From: Hydrogenophaga crassostreae
GTDB taxonomy: Bacteria; Pseudomonadota; Gammaproteobacteria; Burkholderiales; Burkholderiaceae_C
Assembly (NCBI RefSeq): GCF_001761385.1
Contig: NZ_CP017476.1
Location: forward strand, 3,647,501-3,711,500
DNA length: 64,000 nucleotides
Direction: 5' to 3'
Position 1 is the first letter of the stretch. Each line of letters starts with the position of its first letter. The translations under genes were made by a program, and so were the position numbers. The notes beneath the pieces were generated by a model. That model saw only the letters and a list, made by a program, of their open reading frames with translations. It was not told where the DNA came from and ran no database searches. Positions 9,326 to 18,574 of the stretch are shown here, piece after piece.

Positions 9326-9345
9326 ACCCCCGATTTGTTGGGGGT
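9326..9345 (-). terminator. Intrinsic terminator of the rpoE-rseA-rseB-mucD operon
   Basis: The stem ACCCCC/GGGGGT with an eight-base loop is followed on the minus strand by TTTT, about 40 bases past the mucD stop. A-T pairs extend the stem on both sides. Confidence 0.75.
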
Positions 9346-9384
9346 ATTTTCCCACCAATGCGGGAGGACTCAAACCACCACACC

Positions 9385-10889
9385 TCAACGGGCAAACCGT
9401 ATGAGCGTGTACTGTGACCAATCGCCACGGCGAAACAACACGTTGACTGGCTTGGTCGAATCCAGCTTGGCCAGCGCGCTCTCGACCGCCGACAAAGTTC
9501 CAGTCTCTTCGTTGTTGATCGCCGCGATCACATCGCCCTCACGCAAGCCAGCGCGTGCAGCCGGGCCGTCAACTTGTTCAACACGCACACCACCTTTCGG
9601 CATATTCAGCTGTTTCTTTTGGGCGACACTCAGTTCTGAGAGCACCAAGCCCAGGCGCTGAAGCGCACTTGAGGCTTTGGGTTTCGACGAATCTGGTGTC
9701 GGAGCCTTTTGTGCAACCACATCAGGTTCCAGTTCACCCACCGTTATGCTGATCTCGCGTTGCGCACCGCGGCGGAAAACAGTCATCCGGCTCTTGTTAC
9801 CTGGACGGGTGTTACCAACAAGCCGGGGAAGGTCAACGGAGTTGTCAACGTCCTTATCATCAAACTTCAGAATGATGTCCCCTGGCTCCACGCCAGCCTT
9901 GGATGCGGGAGACCCATCCTCTACACCTCGAACCAAAGCACCCCGGGGTCGCCCCAAACCAATGGATTCAGCAACCTCCTTGCTGACTTGATCAATCTGC
10001 ACCCCGATGCGACCGCGCGTCACGCGCCCGGACGCGCGAAGCTGATCTGAAACCCGCACAGCCTCATCAATCGGAATTGCAAACGAGATCCCCTGGAACC
10101 CCCCGAGCGGGAATAAATCTGGCTGTTGATACCGACCACTTCACCGCGCATATTGATCAATGGACCGCCCGAGTTACCCGGATTGATGGCCACATCGGTT
10201 TGAATGAAGGGCAGGAAGTCTCCAGTGTCGCGTTTCTTGGCGCTCACGATGCCTGCGGTTACCGTGTTGTCCAACCCAAACGGAGAGCCAATCGCCATGA
10301 CCCACTCACCCACCCGCAACCGGTTCACATCGCCAATCCTGACTGCACTCAAGCCCGCAGCTTCAATCTTGACAACAGCCACATCCGTGCGCTTGTCGCT
10401 GCCCACGACCTTGGCCTTGAACTCCCGCTTGTCGGACAACGTCACAATCAGTTCGTCAGCACCTTCCACCACGTGGGCGTTGGTCATGATCAGGCCATCG
10501 GAGCTCAAAATGAACCCTGAACCTACCCCGCGTGGCTGAGCCTCTTCGGGCACCCGCGGGTCTTGCTGAGGGCCTTTAGGGGTGAACCCCGGTGGCATGG
10601 GAATACCAAAACGCCGGAAGAATTCGCGCATTTGCTCATCCATTCCGGATGCACTGCCCTCCCCGTTGTTGCTGACACGCTCCAGCGTTCGAATGTTGAC
10701 AACAGACGGGGCCGCCAACTCCACCAGGTCCGTGAAATCGGGCAATCCCCTCACGCTGGGTGCCACGGCTGGTGGCCCTGATTGAGCAGCCGCCGGGGCT
10801 GGCACAGCCAAGGCACCAAACATCGCAAAAACGACGGGTACGCACAAGGTTTCGAGAACGCGAATAGAAGTCGAAGAGATCAGCTTCAT
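9385..10889 (-). pseudogene. mucD: Periplasmic serine protease MucD/DegP, frame broken by a one-base deletion
   Basis: This is a DegP/HtrA-family periplasmic protease and chaperone. A signal peptide (MKLISSTSIRVLETLC onward, to AAAQS) is followed by a trypsin-like domain with the triad His (TNAHVV), Asp (RTDVAV) and Ser (GNSGGPL), then two PDZ domains. The frame breaks after QIYSRSGG: the minus strand has six G at 10099-10104 where seven are needed to read on as GFQGISFAIPIDEA. As sequenced, frame 1 stops at 10020 and the PDZ part (9385 to about 10100) is in another frame. A homopolymer sequencing error and a real mutation both explain this. Otherwise the gene is intact, and it ends the sigma-E operon. 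Confidence 0.88.
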
Positions 10890-10968
10890 GGTTTTGCTTT
10901 CAGATGGGACAAGAATCAGTGAACGAGCAAAGGGGCTCGCCACTCGGTGTGGCCGACCAAGGGTGAAG

Positions 10969-12009
10969 TCAAGGCAGCCGCTCGATGGCCTGTGCAAATT
11001 GACCCAAGGCAAGTGGCGGTACCTCACCCAATGCGGTGATTCGAAACGGCCCCACATACCGGGTCATAGAATGCGTCGCTCCGACCACACCCAATCCCGC
11101 ATCGGCCTGTCCTGAGGTACCGTCCTGCGGCTCTACAAATAGAGAAACCGTCGCCAGCCCGTCGGAATACACGCACTGCATCGCATGTGGGCCCTGGGGC
11201 GCCACTGGGCCAGGCTCGCGCGTGTGACATTTCACCAACAAGAACCCCGGGGCCACATCCTTCATTCGCCACCCTTCCGCCTCAAGCGTCGTCTTGTTCA
11301 AGACAGCATGATGTACTTCGTAGCCGCGTGTGTCTTTCATCAGTCGGGCCAGCTTCTTCATGCGAACTGGGGCATTCATCTGAAGCTCGGTGAACGCCAG
11401 TTGCTCCAGGACCTGACCGCGGGCGTCCACCGTTTGCAACTTCATGACCAGCCCGCTGTGCTTCTCGGACCAAACACGGTACCCAAACCTCAAACTGTCC
11501 TTGGGAACAATTTCGACCACATCCGACAAGTAGCCTGCGACACGCTCAACCCCACGTTCGCGCACACCATAAAACTCAGGAATCTGATTGGCGGGCGTGC
11601 GCAGCAACTCAGGAAACAGGCCCAGAGAATCGCGTTTTTCCACCCAGGCGGTCTTGTCCTCTGGCACAAAGGTGATCACATCGCTGTTGTGTCGAATGGT
11701 GGTTCGCGGGGCGCCCGTCAGAGTCTCGATTCGTTCCATTTGCTGCGTGCCATCACACACATGCCAAACCCGCGAGGCAGACATCGCTGATCCAGTTGAA
11801 ACCACCAAAGTACCGGTATACGCCCGCTGGCGAGATGCCTCATGCATGCGGGTTAGCCATTGATTGACCGAGCGCCCTGATTCCGAGCCTGGTCCCGTTT
11901 GAGCCAATGCAGGCACCCCGGCCAACGAAAACAAAGATACCGCAGCCACAATGACCCTCTGCCTCACCAGCGCTGAAAAATGGCTTGGTGACAAAGCGAA
12001 CGAAGGCAT
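10969..12009 (-). CDS. rseB: Sigma-E factor regulatory protein RseB/MucB
   Basis: RseB is a periplasmic protein that binds the anti-sigma factor RseA and protects it from DegS cleavage until lipid or LPS signals release it. The product is about 346 residues, with a signal peptide (VIVAAVSLFSLAGVPALAQT), the MucB/RseB N-terminal lipid-binding-like domain beginning with WLTRMHEASRQRAYTGT, and a smaller C-terminal domain. I chose the ATG at 12009 because the signal peptide follows it at the usual distance; the frame opens 14 codons earlier. It follows rseA by about 48 bases. Confidence 0.93.
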   Translation of the reverse strand: MPSFALSPSHFSALVRQRVIVAAVSLFSLAGVPALAQTGPGSESGRSVNQWLTRMHEASRQRAYTGTLVVSTGSAMSASRVWHVCDGTQQMERIETLTGAPRTTIRHNSDVITFVPEDKTAWVEKRDSLGLFPELLRTPANQIPEFYGVRERGVERVAGYLSDVVEIVPKDSLRFGYRVWSEKHSGLVMKLQTVDARGQVLEQLAFTELQMNAPVRMKKLARLMKDTRGYEVHHAVLNKTTLEAEGWRMKDVAPGFLLVKCHTREPGPVAPQGPHAMQCVYSDGLATVSLFVEPQDGTSGQADAGLGVVGATHSMTRYVGPFRITALGEVPPLALGQFAQAIERLP

Positions 12010-12057
12010 CTCAAATGACGAACGGGCGAACGGGAACACAAACAGCATCATGTCACT

Positions 12058-12765
12058 TCAACGCTGGGGCGCTGCTTCGTAGGTTGCGTTACGCAAAAAC
12101 CCTGCAGGCATCTGCAAAGCTGAGGCCCCGCCATATTGCCGGTGCTCAGCCAGCAATTGCTCTAGACGGGCATCGCGGATCAAGGTCCCTTGCTCGGTCT
12201 TGACGGCCACTGGCTCGCTCAGCGCCACCGGGCTCCGGGAATCCTGCTCAGCCGTGGCCAGTTGAACCCCAGCCGCCGGTCCTCCATCCAAAGCGCCAGG
12301 AGAGGTTCGCAAAACACTCCAACTCACCGCCATCACGGCAGCAACCGACGCAGCTCCAGCCAACCACTTCCAGCGCACGACGGCATCGTTGGCCGGCGCA
12401 GCGCGTACATGGGCCACCGCAGAAACGGTCTCCAGCCTCAAAGGAGCGCCGCCCACCTCAGGCAAGCCGGCCATCACGCCAGCCAGAAAAACCTCAGGCG
12501 AACGGGAGGTCGCATGCGGCAATGAGCCATGCAGCACCTCACCCGTCACCTGGTAGCTGTACCAGCGACGGTGCAAGCTCTCGGAGTTTTGATCAAGCCC
12601 GAGAAACTCATCGAGCTCGGCCATGGTGGCCTCGCCATCCGCGAGCGCAGACAGCCATGCGGCGTCCCCGCTCTCTGGATCAACTTGCTTGTTTAGCTGC
12701 GCGGCGTTCATGGCTGCATCCCATACGTTTGAATCGAAAGAAAGCCCTTCGAAACTCTGATTCAT
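12058..12765 (-). CDS. rseA: Anti-sigma-E factor RseA/MucA
   Basis: RseA is an inner-membrane anti-sigma factor that holds RpoE inactive in the cytoplasm and is degraded under envelope stress. The cytoplasmic part has the RseA N-terminal signature AAWLSALADGEAT near residues 35-47, with HRRWYSYQVTGEVLHG after it. One transmembrane helix spans about residues 134-152 (KWLAGAASVAAVMAVSWSV), and the periplasmic tail is about 80 residues. It starts six bases after rpoE stops. A second ATG at 12711 would remove 18 residues and still keep the domain. Confidence 0.92.
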   Translation of the reverse strand: MNQSFEGLSFDSNVWDAAMNAAQLNKQVDPESGDAAWLSALADGEATMAELDEFLGLDQNSESLHRRWYSYQVTGEVLHGSLPHATSRSPEVFLAGVMAGLPEVGGAPLRLETVSAVAHVRAAPANDAVVRWKWLAGAASVAAVMAVSWSVLRTSPGALDGGPAAGVQLATAEQDSRSPVALSEPVAVKTEQGTLIRDARLEQLLAEHRQYGGASALQMPAGFLRNATYEAAPQR

Positions 12766-12771
12766 TCCAGT

Positions 12772-13416
12772 TCACCAGCGCTTGCCGGTTTGCCTGTCCA
12801 ACATCGGTTTGATTCGCAAAGAGATCGCTTCTCGAGCACGAAAAATCCGCGAGCGGACCGTACCAATCGGGCATTCAAGCGCTTGCGCGATCTCTTCATA
12901 GCTCAAACCATCCATCTCACGCAAGGTGATAGCCATGCGCAATTCCTCTGGCAATGCTTCCAACGCCGAGTTCACCGCCTGTGCAATTTCCTTGCTGGCC
13001 AAAACGGCCTCAGGTGTCTCGCTGTCGGAAGCACTGACGTTTTGTTCGTATTCAGGCGCAGAAGTTTCATCATCGTCACCCGACTTCATCTGAGACTGGT
13101 AGATCAGCGGATCGCGCTTGAGTTCAAGCAACTGTTTTTTGGCTGTGTTGACCGCGATTCGGTACAGCCATGTATAGAACTGTGCGTCACCCCGAAACTG
13201 TGCAAGGGCCTTGTATGCGCGTATGAAGGTCTCCTGTGCGATATCAGGCACCAGGTCTACATCGCGGACCATTCGCCCGATCAATCGCTCAACCCGGCGC
13301 TGGTATTTGATGACCAGCAATTCAAACGCCCGCTTTTCACCCGCCAGCGTGCGCTGCACCAACATGATGTCGCTATCGGGGGCTTGGGGGGAGGTATGGT
13401 CTTCTGAAGGGGTCAT
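12772..13416 (-). CDS. rpoE: RNA polymerase sigma factor RpoE (AlgU, ECF family)
   Basis: This extracytoplasmic-function sigma factor directs the envelope-stress response. Region 2 is visible as FELLVIKYQRRVERLI and DIAQETFIRAYKAL, and region 4 as LPEELRMAITLREMDGLSYEEIA and GTVRSRIFRARE. The ATG at 13416 (MTPSEDHTSP) gives 214 residues; upstream in-frame codons add a cysteine-containing stretch that does not resemble the family. The operon rpoE-rseA-rseB-mucD is complete in order. I did not find a convincing sigma-E-type promoter (GGAACTT/TCTGA) in the 70 bases before it. Confidence 0.95.
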   Translation of the reverse strand: MTPSEDHTSPQAPDSDIMLVQRTLAGEKRAFELLVIKYQRRVERLIGRMVRDVDLVPDIAQETFIRAYKALAQFRGDAQFYTWLYRIAVNTAKKQLLELKRDPLIYQSQMKSGDDDETSAPEYEQNVSASDSETPEAVLASKEIAQAVNSALEALPEELRMAITLREMDGLSYEEIAQALECPIGTVRSRIFRAREAISLRIKPMLDRQTGKRW

Positions 13417-13489
13417 GCGGGGTGAGGAGCAGGCCGCAGAAATATACCCCATGCCAAGCATTGCGCCCGGCACATGACTCTGAACACCC

Positions 13490-13975
13490 TCAATGGCGGA
13501 CAGCGTGGGCGGTCAACGCTCGGCGAAAATCGTCCCAACGCAGCGGATTGGTCTCTCTTTCGAACCACAACCAGTGCCCCACCTCTGGCACCCCATGTAC
13601 CCGCAACAGCAAGCGCCTTTGGCCGTCCAGAACCGGAACAACCCGCACCGACACCGGGGTGCGAAATGGATCACTCCATCGCCACAACCAGGCACCTGGC
13701 TGGTCGTCGAAATTGGCAGGCGGCGCCTGCGCACTCCAATGAAGTGATCCCGAGCGCTCCCTAGACAGGCTCCGCCAGGTCGCGACAGCCCAGGCCGCCC
13801 ACACGACGAGGCCGAAAGCCCACAAGCCGTGAAACGTATTCCAGGGAGATGCAAGCCAAGAGGTCCACCACCCGAGCCAAATCAACGCTGCGGCGGTGGC
13901 ACCAAGCAACACCAGTGCAGAGCGGTAAAACGCAGAATGCCCCAACGGGTAGACCACCGAAGGGGCATTTTGCAC
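13490..13975 (-). CDS. Hypothetical membrane protein, 161 residues
   Basis: I do not recognise this protein. Residues 15-40 (FYRSALVLLGATAAALIWL) and 45-65 (WNTFHGLWAFGLVVWAAWAVA) look like two membrane helices, followed by a basic loop and a soluble domain rich in Trp and Arg (LWRWSDPFRTPVSVRVV, HWLWFERETNPLRWDDFRRAL). Two short N-terminal helices followed by a Trp-rich soluble domain recall the YgfX/toxin-CptA class, but similarity is only in outline. It lies between fabF and rpoE in the same direction, 37 bases after fabF, so it may be co-transcribed with either. Confidence 0.7.
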   Translation of the reverse strand: MQNAPSVVYPLGHSAFYRSALVLLGATAAALIWLGWWTSWLASPWNTFHGLWAFGLVVWAAWAVATWRSLSRERSGSLHWSAQAPPANFDDQPGAWLWRWSDPFRTPVSVRVVPVLDGQRRLLLRVHGVPEVGHWLWFERETNPLRWDDFRRALTAHAVRH

Positions 13976-14012
13976 GGGGTCAGTCCCTGAAAAAGTCTGC
14001 TATCCGGCGAAC

Positions 14013-15257
14013 TCAGACCCGCTTGAACACAAGTGTTCCGTTGGTTCCGCCAAAACCGAAATTGTTCTTCATTGCGATATCGATCTTCATGTCGCGTGCA
14101 GTGTTGGCACAGTAGTCCAGATCGCACTCCGGATCCTGGTTAAAGATATTGATCGTGGGTGGGCTCTTTTGGTCTTTCATTGCCAAAATGGTGAACACAC
14201 TTTCAATACCGCCCGCACCACCCAAAAGGTGACCCGTCATGGACTTTGTCGAGTTCACAACGGTCTTTTTTGCGTGGTCGCCCAAAGCCAGTTTGATCGC
14301 ATTGGTTTCATTGAGATCCCCCAGCGGGGTCGATGTGCCATGTGCATTGAGGTAATGCACCTCATCTGCATTGATCCCTGCGTTTTTCAACGCCATTTGC
14401 ATGGAACGTTTGGGCCCATCCACACTGGGAGAAGTCATGTGGTACGCGTCGGCAGTCATGCCAAAACCAATCACCTCGGCATAGATTTTGGCGCCTCGCG
14501 CTTTGGCGTGCTCATACTCTTCAAGCACAACCACACCCGCCCCCTCGCCCAACACGAAGCCGTCGCGGTCTTTGTCCCAGGGGCGCGAGGCCGTCTTGGG
14601 ATCATCATTTCGGGTCGATACGGCACGAGCGGCAGCAAACCCACCCACACCAAGCGGAGAGACTGTGGCCTCAGAGCCACCGGCCACCATCACGTCGGCA
14701 TCACCATACTCGATCATGCGCGCCGACATACCAATGGCATGCAAGCCCGTCGTACAGGCGGTGACGATCGACAAATTGGGCCCTTTGAACCCGAATCGGA
14801 TCGAAACATGACCGGAAATCATGTTGATGATCGATGCAGGAACGAAGAACGGCGAAACGCGACGTGGGCCACGATTGGTCAACTCGGCATGGGTGGCCTC
14901 GATCATCGGCAAGCCGCCAATTCCCGAACCAATATTGCAGCCAATGCGCGTGGCCAACTCTTCGTCGAGTGCGTCACCCGTGGGCAACCCGGAATCTGCC
15001 ACAGCCTGGGCTGCGGCGGCGATGCCATAGTGAATGAAGGTATCCATCGAACGCGCTTCTTTCGAAGACATGTACGACTCCACCTCAAACCCTTTAACTT
15101 CACCCGCGATCTGGCAACTGAAGTTCGACGCATCGAACCTGGTGATGCGGTCAATGCCGGACTGACCGGCCAAAATGTTGGTCCAGGACTCGGCCACCGT
15201 GTTGCCCACGGGGCTGATACATCCCAGACCGGTCACGACGACGCGACGACGGCTCAT
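14013..15257 (-). CDS. fabF: Beta-ketoacyl-ACP synthase II
   Basis: FabF elongates acyl-ACP with malonyl-ACP in fatty-acid synthesis and is the temperature-responsive condensing enzyme for unsaturated chains. The active-site Cys is in IVTACTTGLHAIG, and the two His residues are in NAHGTSTPLGD and STKSMTGHLLGG. The GFGGTNGTL motif ends the protein. At 414 residues it is full length. It follows acpP at a distance of about 150 bases and is the last gene of the fab cluster. Confidence 0.97.
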   Translation of the reverse strand: MSRRRVVVTGLGCISPVGNTVAESWTNILAGQSGIDRITRFDASNFSCQIAGEVKGFEVESYMSSKEARSMDTFIHYGIAAAAQAVADSGLPTGDALDEELATRIGCNIGSGIGGLPMIEATHAELTNRGPRRVSPFFVPASIINMISGHVSIRFGFKGPNLSIVTACTTGLHAIGMSARMIEYGDADVMVAGGSEATVSPLGVGGFAAARAVSTRNDDPKTASRPWDKDRDGFVLGEGAGVVVLEEYEHAKARGAKIYAEVIGFGMTADAYHMTSPSVDGPKRSMQMALKNAGINADEVHYLNAHGTSTPLGDLNETNAIKLALGDHAKKTVVNSTKSMTGHLLGGAGGIESVFTILAMKDQKSPPTINIFNQDPECDLDYCANTARDMKIDIAMKNNFGFGGTNGTLVFKRV

Positions 15258-15404
15258 TGAATATCCTCTTGCGCCAGCGGCTCAATGCGAGCCATACGAA
15301 GCCAGGTTTTTGGGCATGGCAAGCGATGGTGGCGCGTGGTTAAGCCGCATTCCGCCGAGCTGACTTAAGTCACCCGGCAAGAGAAAGCAGCAGATCATGA
15401 AAGG

Positions 15405-15644
15405 TCAGGCCTTTTTGTGCGTCGTGGCGTAGTCGATGGCGTTTTGCACCGTCGTGATCTTCTCGGCGTCTTCGTCGGGAATTTCAATGCCAAACTCATC
15501 TTCCAAGGCCATTACCAACTCCACCGTGTCCAGGGAATCAGCGCCCAGATCGGCCACAAATGCCTTTTCGTGGGTGACTTGGCCCTCTTCCACGCCGAGT
15601 TGTTCGGCAATGATTTTCTTAACACGTGCTTCGATATCGCTCAT
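15405..15644 (-). CDS. acpP: Acyl carrier protein
   Basis: AcpP carries growing acyl chains on a phosphopantetheine arm. The 79-residue acidic protein has the attachment site GADSLDTVELVMALE, with the modified Ser at about residue 37, and typical helices II and III. The 116-base gap from fabG contains a small hairpin (CTGAGAA/TTCTCAG near 15691-15708), which may help set high AcpP expression. AcpS encoded in this window would modify it. Confidence 0.98.
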   Translation of the reverse strand: MSDIEARVKKIIAEQLGVEEGQVTHEKAFVADLGADSLDTVELVMALEDEFGIEIPDEDAEKITTVQNAIDYATTHKKA

Positions 15645-15760
15645 AAGTCCCTCTGAGGGTGGTTGGATGACAGGCCGTCATTTTAGCTGTCCTGAGAAAC
15701 TGTTCTCAGTAAGCCCGCCGGACGGCTTTTTCGGCGAGGAAAATATGCAGGGCTTAGCCC

Positions 15761-16522
15761 TTACGTCATGTACATGCCGCCGTTGACATGCAGCTCCTGA
15801 CCCGTGACATAGGCCGCTTGTGGACTGCTCAAATATGCCACGGCATGGGCAATATCTGCCGGCTTGCCCAAGTGACCCAGGGGAATCTGTGACAACAAGG
15901 CTTGCTGCTGCGCCTCTGGCAATGCAGAGGTCATGTCGGTTTCGATAAAACCAGGCGCCACACAATTGACCGTGATCTGGCGGCTGCCCAGCTCCCGCGC
16001 CAAGGCGCGCGTCATACCTGCAACACCTGCTTTTGCCGCGGCGTAATTGGCCTGACCCGCATTGCCCGATGCGCCCACCACACTGGTGATGCTGATGATG
16101 CGACCGTAGCGTTGCTTCATCATGGGCCGAATAACCGCCCGACTCATGCGGAAGACCGCTTTGAGGTTGGTGTCCAGCACAGCATCCCAGTCATCGTCTT
16201 TGAGGCGCATGGCCAACATATCGCGCGTGATGCCGGCGTTGTTGACCAACACTTGCAAGCCTCCGTGGGTTTTGCAAACTTCGTCAATCAGCGCCTCGCA
16301 CGCTGCGCCATCATTCACGTCAAGCCTTGCTCCCTGACAGCCAGCAGCTGCACCGGGCAATGCGGCGAGCATTGTCGATATTCTGGCCGCCCCTTCATCC
16401 GTTGTGGCCGTGCCAACAACAATCAAACCACGCCCCACCAACTCGGTTGCAATGGCTGCACCAATTCCGCGGGAGGCTCCGGTGACCAGGGCCACCTGCC
16501 CGGCAAATTTCACTTCTGACAC
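15761..16522 (-). CDS. fabG: 3-oxoacyl-[acyl-carrier-protein] reductase
   Basis: FabG reduces 3-ketoacyl-ACP with NADPH. It is a classical short-chain dehydrogenase with TGASRGIGAAIA for the cofactor, NNAGITRDML, and the catalytic Ser and Tyr-x-x-x-Lys in SVVGASGNAGQANYAAAKAG. The start is the GTG at 16522, preceded by an AGAGGAGC ribosome site. It is full length at 253 residues and lies between fabD and acpP in the standard order. Confidence 0.97.
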   Translation of the reverse strand: MSEVKFAGQVALVTGASRGIGAAIATELVGRGLIVVGTATTDEGAARISTMLAALPGAAAGCQGARLDVNDGAACEALIDEVCKTHGGLQVLVNNAGITRDMLAMRLKDDDWDAVLDTNLKAVFRMSRAVIRPMMKQRYGRIISITSVVGASGNAGQANYAAAKAGVAGMTRALARELGSRQITVNCVAPGFIETDMTSALPEAQQQALLSQIPLGHLGKPADIAHAVAYLSSPQAAYVTGQELHVNGGMYMT

Positions 16523-16554
16523 TGTTTTTGCTCCTCTAAGCTATTCTTTTCAGG

Positions 16555-17508
16555 TCAAGCCAGCAATGCTCTCACTTCACCCATTGAAGCGGGATCGTAC
16601 AGGGTTGCTCCCGTCAGATCAGCATCGATACGTTTGATCATGCCCGTGAGCACCTTGCCCGGGCCACACTCGACCACTGTGGTCAGGCCCCGGGCCTTGA
16701 TTGCGGCCACGCACTCCACCCAACGAACAGGCCCAAAGGCCTGGCGTACCAAGGCATCTCGAATGGCTTCGGCATCGGTTTGCACCGCTACATCGATGTT
16801 GTTGATTACGGGAATGCGAGGCGGGGCCAAGACCGTGTCAGCCAACCTTGCCCTGAGTTTGTCGGCGGCAGGTTTCATCAAACTGGAATGAAAGGGCGCG
16901 GAAACCGGTAACGGAAGCGCGCGCTTCGCGCCAGCTGCCTTGAGCATCTCGCACGCTTTCTCGACCGCCGCCTTGCTTCCGGCGATCACGGTTTGAGCGG
17001 GGTCGTTGAAATTCACCGCCTCCACTACCTCAAGACTGTCCGCGCCAAACGTGGCCTGCGCTTCGGCACAACCAGCGATCACCTGCGCAGCGCCCATACC
17101 CAGAATCGCCGCCATGGCACCGGTGCCAACCGGCACCGCCTCTTGCATCGCAGCCGCACGGAAACGCACCAAAGGTGCCGCCTGAGCCAAGGTCAATACC
17201 CCTGACGCAACCAGAGCGGAATACTCGCCCAGCGAGTGCCCAGCCACTGCAGCTGGCTCCGCCCCACCTTCAGCCAGCCAGACGCGCCAAGCTGCGACCC
17301 CGGCCACCAACATGACGGGCTGGGTGTTCGTTGTGAGTGCCAGGGTCTCTTTGGGGCCATGCTGAATCAGGGTTGCCAAGTCTTCGCTCAAGGCATCTGA
17401 CGCCTCTTTCAACGTCTCGACCACGGCTGGGTGACCACTCCAGCCGTCCAGCATGCCTACCGACTGAGAGCCCTGACCAGGGAATACAAATGCAAAATTC
17501 TTGTTCAT
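16555..17508 (-). CDS. fabD: Malonyl CoA-acyl carrier protein transacylase
   Basis: FabD moves malonyl groups from CoA to ACP. The sequence begins MNKNFAFVFPGQGSQSVGM and has the nucleophile motif GHSLGEYSAL and the later His-containing VSAPFHSSLM segment. Its length of 317 residues is usual. I chose ATG 17508, because the family N-terminus begins there; a GTG three codons upstream is possible. It follows fabH by 70 bases. Confidence 0.97.
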   Translation of the reverse strand: MNKNFAFVFPGQGSQSVGMLDGWSGHPAVVETLKEASDALSEDLATLIQHGPKETLALTTNTQPVMLVAGVAAWRVWLAEGGAEPAAVAGHSLGEYSALVASGVLTLAQAAPLVRFRAAAMQEAVPVGTGAMAAILGMGAAQVIAGCAEAQATFGADSLEVVEAVNFNDPAQTVIAGSKAAVEKACEMLKAAGAKRALPLPVSAPFHSSLMKPAADKLRARLADTVLAPPRIPVINNIDVAVQTDAEAIRDALVRQAFGPVRWVECVAAIKARGLTTVVECGPGKVLTGMIKRIDADLTGATLYDPASMGEVRALLA

Positions 17509-17578
17509 TGAGGGCACAAAGTTGAAGGAAAAGCGAATGGCGTTCCAGCCCGTCCGCCAGTCTCAAAAAGGATGTCAA

Positions 17579-18556
17579 TCAGAAATCCAGCAGAACCGAA
17601 CCCCAGGTGAATCCACCACCCACACCTTCAAGCATGAGCGTTTGACCGGGTTTGACCTGGCCAGCACGCACCGCATGGTCAAGCGCCAGTGGAATGGAGG
17701 CAGCCGATGTATTGCCATGCTGGTCCACCGTCACCACCACCTTGTCCATCGACAGCTTCAACTTGCGCGCCGTGCTCTGCATGATGCGGATATTCGCCTG
17801 ATGGGGAATCAACCAGTCGATATCGGCCGCCGTCTTGCCAGCCTTTGCCAAAGTGGCGCGGGCCGTGTCCTCCAGCACACCGACGGCCAGCTTGAACACC
17901 GCCTGGCCATCCATCTTCAACCTTGGGTCGCCCAGAATTTCCCCGCCAGACACATGCCCGGGAACACACAGGATTCCAGAGTACTTCCCATCCGCATGGA
18001 TATCGGTCGCCAGAATGCCGGGGCGGTCACTGGCCTCAATCACCACAGCGCCGGCGCCATCGCCAAACAGCACGCAAGTGGTTCGGTCATCAAAATTCAG
18101 CAAGCGGGAGAAAACCTCTGAGCCAACCACCAGAGCCCGGGTTGCGCTGCCTGTTTTGATCAGGGCATCGGCCACTGTCAAGGCATAGATGAACCCGCTG
18201 CAAACTGCCTGCACATCAAAAACGGGACAACCCGAGATGCCCAGTTTGTGCTGAAGAATGGCTGCGGTAGAAGGAAACACCATGTCCGGCGTCGATGTGG
18301 CGACGATGATCAGATCGATCTCGTTCGGACCGACGCCCGCAGCCTGCATAGCGCTGCGGCAAGCCTGCTCGGCGAGGTCACTGGCAAACACGCCATCGGC
18401 CACAAAATGCCGGGCTCGAATACCGGTTCTTTCGACAATCCACTCGTCGCTGGTCTCAATACCTCGCGCCGCCAAACGCACAACCATGTCCTCGTTGGTC
18501 AGACGCAAGGGAGGCAGGCTGCTTCCAGTCCCAGTGATACGGGCGTGACGTGTCAT
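17579..18556 (-). CDS. fabH: Beta-ketoacyl-ACP synthase III
   Basis: FabH starts fatty-acid synthesis by condensing acetyl-CoA with malonyl-ACP. The catalytic Cys is in VFDVQAVCSGFIYAL, the His in LIPHQANIRIM, and the Asn in GNTSAASIPLAL. The product has 325 residues. It lies 18 bases after plsX, consistent with co-transcription of lipid and fatty-acid synthesis. Confidence 0.97.
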   Translation of the reverse strand: MTRHARITGTGSSLPPLRLTNEDMVVRLAARGIETSDEWIVERTGIRARHFVADGVFASDLAEQACRSAMQAAGVGPNEIDLIIVATSTPDMVFPSTAAILQHKLGISGCPVFDVQAVCSGFIYALTVADALIKTGSATRALVVGSEVFSRLLNFDDRTTCVLFGDGAGAVVIEASDRPGILATDIHADGKYSGILCVPGHVSGGEILGDPRLKMDGQAVFKLAVGVLEDTARATLAKAGKTAADIDWLIPHQANIRIMQSTARKLKLSMDKVVVTVDQHGNTSAASIPLALDHAVRAGQVKPGQTLMLEGVGGGFTWGSVLLDF

Positions 18557-18574
18557 GCGATGAATGGAAATAAG

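Larger units (their letters stand above)
8854..9384. other. Intergenic region between lepA and mucD, about 530 bases, no convincing gene
   Basis: No protein gene can be supported here. The segment contains the mucD terminator (9326-9345) and a second, strong minus-strand terminator (8914-8945) only about 60 bases before lepA, both described separately. A short open frame on the minus strand (8928-9227) has no recognisable similarity and its stop lies inside the second hairpin. A TACAAT -10-like hexamer reads on the minus strand near 8988-8993, without a clear -35. The arrangement could hold a small RNA or a lepA leader, which is discussed as a finding. Confidence 0.6.
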
